A program made the translations under genes and the position numbers. A stretch of 32,796 nt of DNA from Litorilinea aerophila (lineage in GTDB: Bacteria; Chloroflexota; Anaerolineae; Caldilineales; Caldilineaceae), in the NCBI GenBank assembly GCA_945897075.1, contig CAMDEX010000042.1, positions 1 through 32,796 of the forward strand, written 5' to 3'. This document shows, in pieces, positions 9,690-16,667 of the stretch. How positions within the stretch are numbered: the stretch's first letter is position 1; every line of letters begins with the position of its first letter. The notes beneath the pieces are model-generated. The model ran no database searches. It saw only the letters and a list, made by a program, of their open reading frames with translations, and was not told where the DNA came from.

Positions 9690-10177
9690 CGTTTTGTCTC
9701 CTCCCGGAGAAAAGTGGTAGACGCCTGTAACTGGCGGCGAATTTCGTCCCGTTTGCGTGCCTGGCATTCGGCGCAAAAACCCACCATCTGCACCTGGGCC
9801 GAGACGGCCTGGAAGCCGGTCTGCGCGTGGACAATCTCGTAGAGCGCGGCCAGCGGCACATCTCCCGCGTAATCCACAACCTGCCCACAGCGTAAACAGA
9901 CCAGATTGACGTGGGGTTCTGGATTGGTGTCGTAGTGGGTGTGGTCGCCCCCCACGCTGATCTCCACAATCGCCCCCAAATCGCGCAGCGCATTGAGGGT
10001 GTTGTAGACGGTGGCCCGGCTGATCTCCGGGTGGCTTTCACTTACCTGCGCGTAGACCTGGGAAGGCGTGGGATGGGTGGGCGTGCGCGCCAAAAAGTCA
10101 CACACAGCCCGGCGCTGGTCTGTGATACGATAGCCGCCGCTTTGCAGAGCGTTGAGGTAGTCGCGGGTGGTGAGCAT
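9686..10177 (-). CDS. Fur-family regulator, PerR-like
   Basis: Metal-dependent winged-helix repressor, 163 aa. The DNA-binding domain has YRITDQRRAVCDFL and the recognition helix ISRATVYNTLNALRDLG. The dimerisation half has HTHYD, PHVNLVC and two CxxC pairs (CLRC and CAEC) that form the structural zinc site typical of PerR and many Fur proteins. The PHVNLVC segment has Asn where Bacillus PerR has its second His ligand, so peroxide sensing is not certain. Its TGA overlaps the ATPase ATG by four bases. Two PerR-type boxes flank its own promoter, which predicts autorepression. No ribosome binding site is obvious; the leader contains a short heptamer repeat. Confidence 0.92.
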   Translation of the reverse strand: MLTTRDYLNALQSGGYRITDQRRAVCDFLARTPTHPTPSQVYAQVSESHPEISRATVYNTLNALRDLGAIVEISVGGDHTHYDTNPEPHVNLVCLRCGQVVDYAGDVPLAALYEIVHAQTGFQAVSAQVQMVGFCAECQARKRDEIRRQLQASTTFLREETKR

Positions 10178-10181
10178 AAAT

Positions 10182-10202
10182 AAGGGATTGGGTATTGGGT
10201 GA
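10182..10202. repeat. Single-arm heptamer repeat in the regulator leader
   Basis: GGGATTG-GGTATTG-GGTGAG, three period-7 words without an inverted partner. It lies between operator 1 and the start codon, where a ribosome binding site would be expected. Confidence 0.55.
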
Positions 10203-10220
10203 GTACGTTTTCAAGACAAT

Positions 10221-10235
10221 TTAGAATGGTTCTAA
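10221..10235. promoter_or_regulatory. PerR/Fur-like operator 1
   Basis: TTAGAATGGTTCTAA is a 7-1-7 inverted repeat very close to the PerR box TTATAATNATTATAA. It sits just downstream of the predicted transcription start, about +6 to +20. Confidence 0.75.
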
Positions 10236-10246
10236 GATATGGATAA

Positions 10247-10275
10247 ATAATAAACGAATGAGGGTTGCTTGTCAA
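10247..10275 (-). promoter_or_regulatory. Consensus sigma-70 promoter of the regulator/ATPase operon
   Basis: On the minus strand TTGACA (10275-10270), exactly 17 bases, TATTAT (10252-10247). The predicted start is near 10240, about 60 bases before the ATG. It lies exactly between the two operators. Confidence 0.8.
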
Positions 10276-10282
10276 ATTTTGT

Positions 10283-10297
10283 TTAGAATCGTTCTAG
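10283..10297. promoter_or_regulatory. PerR/Fur-like operator 2
   Basis: TTAGAATCGTTCTAG, same half-sites as operator 1 with one changed end base. It lies upstream of the -35, about -43 to -57, 62 bases (about six helical turns) from operator 1. Confidence 0.7.
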
Positions 10298-10299
10298 TA

Positions 10300-10366
10300 T
10301 AGGTCGAACTGGTAGTCCGACCGGCTGTTCTACTGTAGGTCGGACTGGTAGTCCGACTGGCTGTTC
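10300..10366. repeat. Two direct repeats, each a small hairpin
   Basis: Units 10300-10330 and 10336-10366 differ at few positions. Each contains GTCGGACT-GGT-AGTCCGAC (8-bp stem, 3-base loop; one mismatch in the first unit). They lie between the regulator promoter and the end of the duplicated coiled-coil gene. Confidence 0.8.
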
Positions 10367-10388
10367 GTATCTTTCAGGGCAAGGGCAA

Positions 10389-11021
10389 TTAGAAAAAGCG
10401 AGGGGAGAAACCGGGGGAGTTCAGAACATCCATCACGTCTTGACCAAAGCCAAGCACAATCAGCCCGTTGCGCTCCGCAAAGCGCACGAGGCTTTCGTCC
10501 ACATAAAGCGAGGCGATAGCGCCGACAATGCGCTTGTCTGCGACTTCCGGGAAGAATTGGCGCACAGAGGCGAGGGCTTCGCCAAAGTCGGTCACATCCT
10601 GCGGGGAGAGACGACTTTTCGTTTCGTTGATGAGGAAGTAATCGCCACAGGAGGCGATCACATCGAATTCCCGGCTTATTGCCGGGTCCACGCTGGAGCG
10701 GCGGCGCATACGCACTGCTGTCTGTTCGATTGCATCGCCGGGGCAGCCCAGAACTGTGCGCAGGATGCGGGGAACGCTGGGCGCTACCAGATCCTCGGCC
10801 ATTGTGCCCAGTCTGTTGGACAGTTCACCCCAGGCCTTGCGCATCTCCACTTTGAACGTCGCCATGTCGCGGGATGTCTGCTCCGCCGTGCGCGCCGCCT
10901 GTTGCGCCGCCAGGGATGCTTCTCTGGCGGCGCGGGATGCGAGCGCGACCTCGCGGGCCATTTCAGCCATCGCTTCGTCCAACCGACTGACTCTCTGCTC
11001 TATCGCATAAGCAGTTGCCAT
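10389..11021 (-). CDS. Coiled-coil PD-(D/E)XK-like protein (DUF3782 type), downstream copy
   Basis: 210 aa. An Ala/Glu-rich N-terminal coiled coil (about residues 5-70) is followed by an alpha/beta domain with the arrangement EFDVIASCGDYFLINETK. The D...E-x-K pattern resembles the PD-(D/E)XK nuclease-like fold often seen in DUF3782/PDDEXK_10 proteins of cyanobacteria, Chloroflexota and archaea. Nuclease activity is not proven for this group. Nearly identical to the gene just upstream, apart from seven missing residues in the coil. Start ATG 11021 has GAAGGAGA upstream. A promoter candidate TTGAAA-19-TATAAT (11096-11066, minus) overlaps a hairpin. Confidence 0.82.
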   Translation of the reverse strand: MATAYAIEQRVSRLDEAMAEMAREVALASRAAREASLAAQQAARTAEQTSRDMATFKVEMRKAWGELSNRLGTMAEDLVAPSVPRILRTVLGCPGDAIEQTAVRMRRRSSVDPAISREFDVIASCGDYFLINETKSRLSPQDVTDFGEALASVRQFFPEVADKRIVGAIASLYVDESLVRFAERNGLIVLGFGQDVMDVLNSPGFSPRFF

Positions 11022-11085
11022 AGGGTGTCTCCTTCACTGCTGCAAAGTACAACCGCACGCACATAATTATACGTCGGCTTGCGTT

Positions 11086-11120
11086 CAGAATTTCAACTTT
11101 TGTCAAAAGTCGAAATTCTG
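11086..11120. other. 16-bp hairpin between the duplicated genes
   Basis: Arms 11086-11101 and 11105-11120 pair around GTC with a single mismatch. There is no T-run next to it. It separates the upstream copy's stop from the downstream copy's promoter, and covers the -35 candidate of the latter. Confidence 0.6.
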
Positions 11121-11134
11121 AAAACGAAGGGCAA

Positions 11135-11788
11135 TTAGAAAAAGCGAGGGGAGAAACCGGGGGAGTTCAGAACATCCATCACGTCCTGACCGAAGCCAAG
11201 CACAATCAGCCCGTTGCGCTCGCCAAAGCGCACGAGGCTCTCGTCTACATAAAGCGAGGCGATAGCGCCGACAATACGCTTGTCTGCAACTTCCGGGAAG
11301 AATTGGCGCACAGAGGCGAGGGCTTCGCCAAAGTCGGTCACATCCTGCGGGGAAAGACGACTTTTCGTTTCGTTGATGAGGAAGTAATCGCCACAGGAGG
11401 CGATCACATCGAATTCCCGGCTTATTGCCGGGTCCACGCTGGATCGGCGGCGCATACGCACTGCTGTCTGTTCGATTGCATCGCCGGGGCAGCCCAGAAC
11501 TGTGCGCAGGATACGAGGAACGCTAGGAGCTACCAGATCCTCGGCCATCGTGCCCAGTCTGTTGGACAGTTCACCCCACGCTTTGCGCATCTCGATTTTG
11601 AAGTCCGCCATTTCTCGCTTGAACTCTGCCATCTCGCGGGACGTCTGCTCCGCCGTGCGCGCCGCCTGTCTGGCTGCTTGGGATGCTTCTCTCGCCGCCT
11701 GGGAAGTGAGCGCAACCTCGCGGGCCATTTCAGCCATCGCTTCGTCCAACCGACTGACTCTCTGCTCTATCGCATAAGCAGTTGCCAT
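11135..11788 (-). CDS. Coiled-coil PD-(D/E)XK-like protein (DUF3782 type), upstream copy
   Basis: 217 aa from the ATG at 11788, which has AAGGAGG six bases upstream; the longer start at 11818 is unlikely. Same layout as its neighbour: N-terminal coiled coil, then EFDVIASCGDYFLINETK and a C-terminal RNGLIVLGFGQDVMDVL segment. Compared with the neighbour it has one extra heptad in the coil (EFKREMADFKIEM against TFKVEM). A strong promoter, TTGATT-17-TATAAT (minus strand, 11858-11830), precedes it. Function unknown; the shared catalytic-looking D and E-x-K residues are intact in both copies. Confidence 0.83.
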   Translation of the reverse strand: MATAYAIEQRVSRLDEAMAEMAREVALTSQAAREASQAARQAARTAEQTSREMAEFKREMADFKIEMRKAWGELSNRLGTMAEDLVAPSVPRILRTVLGCPGDAIEQTAVRMRRRSSVDPAISREFDVIASCGDYFLINETKSRLSPQDVTDFGEALASVRQFFPEVADKRIVGAIASLYVDESLVRFGERNGLIVLGFGQDVMDVLNSPGFSPRFF

Positions 11789-11829
11789 AAGTGCCTCCTT
11801 CATCGCCGCATCGAACATCCCATGCGCCT

Positions 11830-11858
11830 ATTATACGTCTGTTTCCCGTCAGAATCAA
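11830..11858 (-). promoter_or_regulatory. Promoter of the upstream coiled-coil gene
   Basis: Minus strand TTGATT (11858-11853), 17 bases, TATAAT (11835-11830). The start codon is about 40 bases further on. Confidence 0.7.
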
Positions 11859-11885
11859 ACAGTCGTTTTGGTGGATTGGTGAATT

Positions 11886-12683
11886 TTACATCCGCACCTG
11901 AATCGCGTTGCCGCTCTCGTAGCGGCGCAAGCCGCGCTGAAAGACGACGATTGCCAAGCCCAGAAAGACAATTGCGCCCAGGAGGAGCTGGCCGAGGCTG
12001 GCCCAATCGAAGGACTTTACGAACTGGGCGGGCAGCGCACCCACAAAAGCGGCGGGGATGACGGTAAAGAGCAGCAGTTTGGCCGTGCCGTCAAAGAGGG
12101 TGATAGGGTAGAGGGAGAAGGTGATGATGGCGTTGACTGCGTTGGCTGTGAGGAGCGAGGAGTTGCCGATCCAAAAGGCCAGACTCTGCACCAGCACCAG
12201 AAAGCCGACGACCACAGCCATCGCGGCCAGACAGGCCAACAGATAGCGGGCCAGCATCCCCCCGCTAAATTCGCCGGTGACGAGGATTGTCACTACAAAG
12301 CTGAAGATACCGTAGAGAAAATCACCCGCGCTGGAGGCGACGCTGCGGCTGGCCAGAACGTGGAGCAGCACCGGTTTGGGCAACGAGAGATAGTAGTCCA
12401 GTTCTCCGTTAGCGATGATTCCGGACAGATAGAGCGAGTTGCCGAAAAGATAGGTCCCCGCGCCAAAAGCCACGGCCACCACCCCAAAGAGCAGAAACAT
12501 ATCCTCCAGCCCCCAGCCGTTGACCTTCTCAAAGCGGTCAAAGAAGATGACCCAGAAGACGAAATAGAAGGCGTTGTTCAGCATCATCCCGCAGACTTGC
12601 AGCAGAAAGGCAGCCCGGTATTCCATCGCCGAGAGGAGATTGATTTTCCAGAGGGTGAGGAGGAAGGAGAGAGAGGCACGCAT
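11886..12683 (-). CDS. ABC-2 transporter permease (DUF990 type), distal
   Basis: Membrane subunit of an ABC-2 exporter, 265 aa from the ATG at 12683 (begins RASLSFLLTLWKINL). It has about six hydrophobic segments, and the cytoplasmic loop GELDYYLSLPKPVLLHV is typical of the COG3694/DUF990 permeases. Such proteins pair with a second permease and a NatA-like ATPase, both encoded upstream on the same strand. The longer start at 12734 would translate the purine-rich word repeat and is rejected. The substrate is unknown. Confidence 0.87.
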   Translation of the reverse strand: MRASLSFLLTLWKINLLSAMEYRAAFLLQVCGMMLNNAFYFVFWVIFFDRFEKVNGWGLEDMFLLFGVVAVAFGAGTYLFGNSLYLSGIIANGELDYYLSLPKPVLLHVLASRSVASSAGDFLYGIFSFVVTILVTGEFSGGMLARYLLACLAAMAVVVGFLVLVQSLAFWIGNSSLLTANAVNAIITFSLYPITLFDGTAKLLLFTVIPAAFVGALPAQFVKSFDWASLGQLLLGAIVFLGLAIVVFQRGLRRYESGNAIQVRM

Positions 12684-12689
12684 AGGATA

Positions 12690-12757
12690 CTTTCTGAAGG
12701 GAGAAAGGGAGGAAGGGGAGTACGATCTCTTCATCCCTTCCTCCCTTCACCTTTTTA
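12690..12757. repeat. GGGAGAAAGGGAGGAAGG word repeat in inverted arms
   Basis: Read on the plus strand, a purine-rich arm (about 12698-12720), the spacer TACGATCTCTTCA, then TCCCTTCCTCCCTTCACC. It touches the stop of the proximal permease (12755) and reaches almost to the start of the distal one. Period is about 8. It would form a hairpin in the message between two cotranscribed permease genes. Confidence 0.7.
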
Positions 12758-13570
12758 CCCGCCATTGATCGTCAACTGCCCCACCACCCAGCGATAGAAC
12801 AGAGCGACAGCGAACCCCATCCCCAGCAGCCAGCCGACCTGATGGAGCAATACATCCGCCAGCCGCGCCGCGCTGGGATCCACAAAGAGGCGGGCGGGGC
12901 CGTAGACAATCCAGGCGAAGGGCAGGGCGTGGGAGAGGTTTTGCAGCCACTCCGGGAAGAAGTCCAGGGGGATGAGCAGCCCACCCAGCACGAGCAGGAA
13001 TTTCTGATAGATCCAGCGAAAGGCGCTCACCTCCTCGGCGATGAAGGCGGCCAGACCGATGAGGGCGGAGAAGCAGAAGTCCAAAAGCAACGCCAGGAGT
13101 GCGGCCAGCCCAGCCGCGGCCCAGCCCAGAAGTCCTGGCGGCGGACCCACCAGCCACCAGACCAGCGCGCCACCCAGCAGCAAATTCGTCACAAAGACGA
13201 GCAGGCTGTCCCCCAGCCCCGCCGCAAAGTGGTAGAGGATGAAGTTGAAGGGTTTGTTAAGCAGATAGGCCACGCTGCCATCCTTCACCTGATCCGAAAT
13301 GTCTTTGGAGAGGTCGCGCTTGCTCAACATCACTGCCTCGGCCATCAGCAGATACCACATCGTATCCGCCAGACTCAGCCCGGCAATCCGTTCGCTGCCC
13401 ATCGCCCCGTAAGTCACCCGCCACAAATTGATGAAGACCCACAGAAAGAGCAGAATCGTCACGCTGCGCGCCAGCAGATCCAGGGGATAGGCAAAGCTAT
13501 TCTGCACTTGGGTGCGCAGAATAGCCCAGTATTTTGCGGCGGGAAGCGAACGGTTGGCCCGTTTAGTCAT
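12755..13570 (-). CDS. ABC-2 transporter permease, proximal
   Basis: Second membrane subunit of the exporter, about 271 aa. The core begins AKYWAILRTQVQNSFAYPLDLL, typical of COG4587-type permeases. About six hydrophobic segments follow, with SKDISDQVKDGSVAYLLNKP in the cytoplasmic loop and VGQLTINGG at the end. Three in-frame ATGs (13600, 13579, 13570) are possible; none has a clear ribosome binding site. I chose the one nearest the conserved core. A TATGAT at 13601-13596 (minus) would make 13600 too early. It is separated from its ATPase gene by hicB on the other strand, so it probably has its own promoter. Confidence 0.85.
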   Translation of the reverse strand: MTKRANRSLPAAKYWAILRTQVQNSFAYPLDLLARSVTILLFLWVFINLWRVTYGAMGSERIAGLSLADTMWYLLMAEAVMLSKRDLSKDISDQVKDGSVAYLLNKPFNFILYHFAAGLGDSLLVFVTNLLLGGALVWWLVGPPPGLLGWAAAGLAALLALLLDFCFSALIGLAAFIAEEVSAFRWIYQKFLLVLGGLLIPLDFFPEWLQNLSHALPFAWIVYGPARLFVDPSAARLADVLLHQVGWLLGMGFAVALFYRWVVGQLTINGG

Positions 13571-13572
13571 AC

Positions 13573-13610
13573 TTGACATGCTATCACAATTTGCTATCAT
13601 ACTGCTATGA
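13573..13610 (+). promoter_or_regulatory. hicB promoter with three TGCTATCA direct repeats
   Basis: TTGACA (13573-13578), 16 bases, TATCAT (13595-13600). The predicted start is near 13607, the A of the hicB ATG. Direct repeats TGCTATCA at 13579-13586 and 13592-13599 and TGCTATGA at 13603-13610 overlay it, a plausible autoregulatory operator. Confidence 0.6.
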
Positions 13611-13951
13611 AAGCAAACAATACAATGCTACACAAAGGCTACACGGCCCGCATCGAATACAGCGAAGCTGACAAATGCTTCGTCGGTCACATCGCGGGCA
13701 TCCGCGATATCGTCGGTTTTCACGGCGATTCGGTCACGGAACTGCGGGAAGCGTTCGCTGAAGCGGTTGACGATTACCTGGAGACCTGCGAGAAATTGGG
13801 ACGAACAGCGCAAAAGCCCTACTCCGGCAAAGTATTGCTGCGTATAGACCCGCTTCTACACGCGCAGGCGGCGACAGTGGCAGAAGCGCAAGGGCAAAGC
13901 TTGAATGCCTGGACGCAGGAGTTGATACGCCAAGCCGTCACCCTCGCCTGA
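13607..13951 (+). CDS. HicB-family antitoxin/regulator, orphan
   Basis: 114 aa with the HicB layout. The N-terminal half has YTARIEYSEADKCFVGHIAG and GFHGDSVTELREAFAEAVDDYL, an RNase-H-like partial fold. The C-terminal half, KVLLRIDPLLHAQAATVAEAQGQSLNAW, is a ribbon-helix-helix DNA-binding domain. HicB neutralises the mRNA interferase HicA and represses its own operon. No HicA-like ORF lies on either side: upstream the gap is 6-40 bases and downstream the ABC ATPase converges within 9 bases. It therefore looks like a solitary regulator lodged in the transporter operon. Control of the flanking permease is possible but not shown. Confidence 0.87.
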   Translation: MKANNTMLHKGYTARIEYSEADKCFVGHIAGIRDIVGFHGDSVTELREAFAEAVDDYLETCEKLGRTAQKPYSGKVLLRIDPLLHAQAATVAEAQGQSLNAWTQELIRQAVTLA

Positions 13952-13960
13952 TCTCTCCGG

Positions 13961-14938
13961 TCAACTCTCGTAAATCGTCCGAATCACCTCTTCCAGCGAC
14001 GGGTCCGAGACCGTCACATCCACCAGACTGCCCGCGGCGGCCAGGGCTGCCATCACCCGCTCCACCGGCGTCTCGCGCGCGTCGAAGCGCAGTTTGGCCC
14101 CGAATGTGCCCACCTTTAACATCTCTACACCGGGAATGGCAAAGCCCGGCTCCAGCGCATTGCTGTAACGCACATCCACCTGTTTGGAGGTGAGATAGCG
14201 CCGTTTGAGCGCGGATACTTTGTCCTGGTAGATGATCGCGCCGTGGTTGATAATAATCACCCGTTTGCACAGGGCTTCGATGTCCCCGGCGTCGTGGCTG
14301 GTGAGGAGAACGCCCACCCCCTCCTCCTCGTTCATACGCCGGATCGTCTCGCGGATACGCTGCTTCGCCACCACATCCAGCCCAATCGAAGGCTCGTCCA
14401 GCAGGAGAAGACGCGGTTTGTGCAACAGGGAGGCGGCCACTTCGCAGCGCATCCTCTGGCCCAAACTCAGTTTGCGCACGGGCGTCTCCAGCAGGTGTTC
14501 GATCTCAAAGGCTTCGGAGAGATAGCCGATGCGCCGCCGCAGCTCGGCCTCCTCCATTTCGTAAATTTTGCCGAAGAGATAAAAGGTATCCACAGCGGGC
14601 AGGTGATACCAGAGTTGGGGGCGCTGGCCGAAGACGGTGCCGATCTGATAGGCCAGCTTCTGCCGCTCCTGCCAGGGCACAAAGCCCAGCACCGACGCTT
14701 CGCCGCCCGTGGGATGCAGGATGCCGGTGAGAATTTTGATCGTCGTGGATTTGCCCGCACCGTTAGTGCCGATAAAGCCGAGCAGTTCGCCCTGCTCCAT
14801 CTCGAAGGAGATATCGCGCACAGCCTCCACCGCCTGCCAATCCGGTTTCCACAGGGCAGCCAGACTGCCACCAAAGCCGGCGGCCTTGCGTTTGGTCTGG
14901 AAAGTCTTGCGGAGGTTGCGAACGGAAATGGCGGTCAA
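13961..14938 (-). CDS. ABC-2 transporter ATP-binding protein
   Basis: Cytoplasmic ATPase of the exporter, 325 aa. Walker A is GTNGAGKST (from residue 57), the signature is LSLGQRMRCEVAASLL, Walker B is LLLLDEPSIGLD, and the H-loop is LLTSHD. The C-terminal ~80 residues form the extra domain usual in NatA/COG4586 proteins. The start is TTG at 14938, overlapping the TGA of the upstream small gene (TTGA) and preceded by AGGAGAGGAGGGA, so translation is probably coupled. The partner permeases lie beyond hicB on the same strand. The substrate cannot be inferred. Confidence 0.92.
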   Translation of the reverse strand: MTAISVRNLRKTFQTKRKAAGFGGSLAALWKPDWQAVEAVRDISFEMEQGELLGFIGTNGAGKSTTIKILTGILHPTGGEASVLGFVPWQERQKLAYQIGTVFGQRPQLWYHLPAVDTFYLFGKIYEMEEAELRRRIGYLSEAFEIEHLLETPVRKLSLGQRMRCEVAASLLHKPRLLLLDEPSIGLDVVAKQRIRETIRRMNEEEGVGVLLTSHDAGDIEALCKRVIIINHGAIIYQDKVSALKRRYLTSKQVDVRYSNALEPGFAIPGVEMLKVGTFGAKLRFDARETPVERVMAALAAAGSLVDVTVSDPSLEEVIRTIYES

Positions 14939-15213
14939 TCCCTCCTCTCCTGGCGATGAACAAAAACCGGATCACCCCAGGCGGTGTCATCCTCTGCTTC
15001 CGCCGTAACCTGTTCGTCAATTTCTTCTTCGGTGTAGACTGACTGCGTAAAGCTCAAATTATCACCTGCATACTCCGAATTCCATTCTTTTATGTGGGCA
15101 AGGGTGTACTCCGGTTCGTCGTCTCCATAGGCTTCCGCCAAACCAGCGACCGATAGAGCATACCAATCTTCGCGTTCGGCCAGTTCCTCGTCAGCCGTGG
15201 ATGAACTTTCCAT
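14935..15213 (-). CDS. Small acidic protein coupled to the ABC ATPase
   Basis: 92 aa, strongly acidic, from the ATG at 15213 (AGAGGAAAAG upstream). The central part reads EDWYALSVAGLAEAY and DEPEYTLAHIKEWNSEY, followed by a Glu/Asp-rich tail and PVFVHRQERRD. I recall W-x-x-LS...AY-x-x-x-EPEYT stretches in small uncharacterised, possibly antitoxin-like proteins, but cannot assign a family. Coding is supported by the ribosome binding site, the four-base overlap with the ATPase gene and the even codon use. No membrane segment or signal peptide. Confidence 0.65.
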   Translation of the reverse strand: MESSSTADEELAEREDWYALSVAGLAEAYGDDEPEYTLAHIKEWNSEYAGDNLSFTQSVYTEEEIDEQVTAEAEDDTAWGDPVFVHRQERRD

Positions 15214-15350
15214 CAACTTTTCCTCTTTTCTCCTCTTGACAATTGCCTGTCACATCCAGCATTCTATACCCAAACGCCCTGCGCTTTCACAGGCAATTAT
15301 CGCCCCACTTGCCCATTCAGGCAAGACGCACTGTAAAGGATTGGACAGAC

Positions 15351-16544
15351 GTGACTTATTTGCGCTTTCTCCCGATTATTCTGCTGGTGTTGTATGGAAC
15401 GGTACCCGCAAACCCCCAGCCGCCCGCCCTGCGTATCGGCTACGGCGTCCTATCCAATGTCGATCTGACTGACCCGGCCATCCGTTCGCTGGGCGCGGGC
15501 GTCTATAACAACTGGCGCACGAACAGCGCACCGGTCACACCCGACGGCATCCACTTCGTGCAGACTGTGCGCGTCCATCAGCTTTTGACCTGTCCGCTCA
15601 ATTCGGAAAACGCCTGGAATCGGGACGCTTGCCCCTACGCCGAACCCCACAGTTATCAGGTGAAGCCCAGTCTGACCGACATCGCAGCCGTGGCGCGGGC
15701 TTCGCCCGCCGCGCTCTGGCTGGTTGGCAACGAAATGGATCGCCGCGACTGGCATTTGGGCGGCCAGGACGAGATGCTCCCCGCACTCTACGCCACCGCC
15801 TATCACGACATTTACACCGCCATCAAAGCCGCCGACCCCACCGCGCAGGTCGCCATCGGCGGCATCATCCAGGCCACGCCCCTGCGCCTGGCCTGGCTGG
15901 ATGGCGTATGGGAGAGCTACGCCCAGCAGTACGGCGCAGAGATGCCGGTGGACGTCTGGAATGTCCACAATTTTGTCCTGCGCGAAGTCTTCCAAAGCTA
16001 CGGCGCGGACATCCCGCCGGGTTTCGCGGCAGACGACGCCAGGGCCGTCGTGTACGATAGCGATTGGACGCACATCAATTTGGCGATTTTTGACGCCCAG
16101 ATTCGCGCCTTCCGCGCTTGGATGGCGGCCCGCGGCCAGCAGGAGAAGCCGCTGATTGTCTCCGAGTACGGCGTACTCTATCGCCACTGCGCGCTCTGGC
16201 GCTGGACCGGCACGGAGTTTGTCTGTGATCAAAACTTCAACGACGAGCAGACGGTCGTCGCTTTTATGTTGGCAACCTTCGACTACTTTCTCAGCGCCCG
16301 CGACTGCACCCTCGGCTACGTGGCCGACGGCTGCCGTCTGGTGCAACAGTGGTTCTGGTTCAGCCTGGATCACCCGGCAGACGGTTTTAACCGACACGCC
16401 CGGCTCTACGACAGCGCCAGCGGCGCGCTCACCCCCGCTGGCATCGCCTTCCGCGATTGGGTGGCCGCCCACCGGGAGAGACTCTCTCTGCCCATCCCCA
16501 CCGACGATCTGCCCCGGATATTCCTGCCGTGGGTGGGGAAATAG
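15351..16544 (+). CDS. Secreted glycoside-hydrolase-like TIM-barrel protein
   Basis: 397 aa from GTG at 15351, chosen because it begins directly with a signal-peptide-like segment (TYLRFLPIILLVLYGTVPA) and has AAAGGA upstream; the ORF start at 15243 adds no sensible sequence. The body resembles clan GH-A hydrolases: the acid/base candidate is E128 in WLVGNEMDRRDW and the nucleophile candidate is E272 in IVSEYGVL, a spacing expected for strands 4 and 7 of the barrel. Several Cys suggest disulfides in an exported protein. It ends LPRIFLPWVGK, similar to the terminus of the beta-helix protein. The substrate is unknown. It is divergent from the ABC operon; the 137-base gap holds no further gene. 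Confidence 0.75.
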   Translation: MTYLRFLPIILLVLYGTVPANPQPPALRIGYGVLSNVDLTDPAIRSLGAGVYNNWRTNSAPVTPDGIHFVQTVRVHQLLTCPLNSENAWNRDACPYAEPHSYQVKPSLTDIAAVARASPAALWLVGNEMDRRDWHLGGQDEMLPALYATAYHDIYTAIKAADPTAQVAIGGIIQATPLRLAWLDGVWESYAQQYGAEMPVDVWNVHNFVLREVFQSYGADIPPGFAADDARAVVYDSDWTHINLAIFDAQIRAFRAWMAARGQQEKPLIVSEYGVLYRHCALWRWTGTEFVCDQNFNDEQTVVAFMLATFDYFLSARDCTLGYVADGCRLVQQWFWFSLDHPADGFNRHARLYDSASGALTPAGIAFRDWVAAHRERLSLPIPTDDLPRIFLPWVGK

Positions 16545-16622
16545 AGGTTGGGAATTGGGTATTGGATATTTCGTCGGCGTCGCACAACTACCCAATACCC
16601 AATACCCAATCCCCAACCCCCA
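16545..16622. repeat. TACCCAA heptamer hairpin
   Basis: Begins immediately after the stop at 16544. Left arm has GGTTGGGAATTGGGTATTGG; after about 25 bases the right arm has ACCCAATACCCAATACCCAA followed by C-rich words. Period 7. Confidence 0.85.
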
Positions 16623-16667
16623 CTTTTCTGAAAATCCGCCCATTCCTGCTACACTATACGGATACAA

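Larger units (their letters stand above)
10389..11788. repeat. Tandem gene duplication
   Basis: The segment beginning at 10389 recurs at 11135 (offset 746) and ends with an offset of 767 at the start codons. The 21-base difference is one in-frame insertion or deletion in the coiled-coil part. Sequence just past each stop (AGGGCAATTAGAAAAAGCGA) is also shared. The start-proximal flanks differ. Confidence 0.92.

Noticed and set aside
7686..9842. 718-aa open frame opposite the metal ATPase
   Set aside because: His/Gln/Arg-rich translation typical of the antisense of a high-GC gene; the ATPase on the other strand has every family motif.
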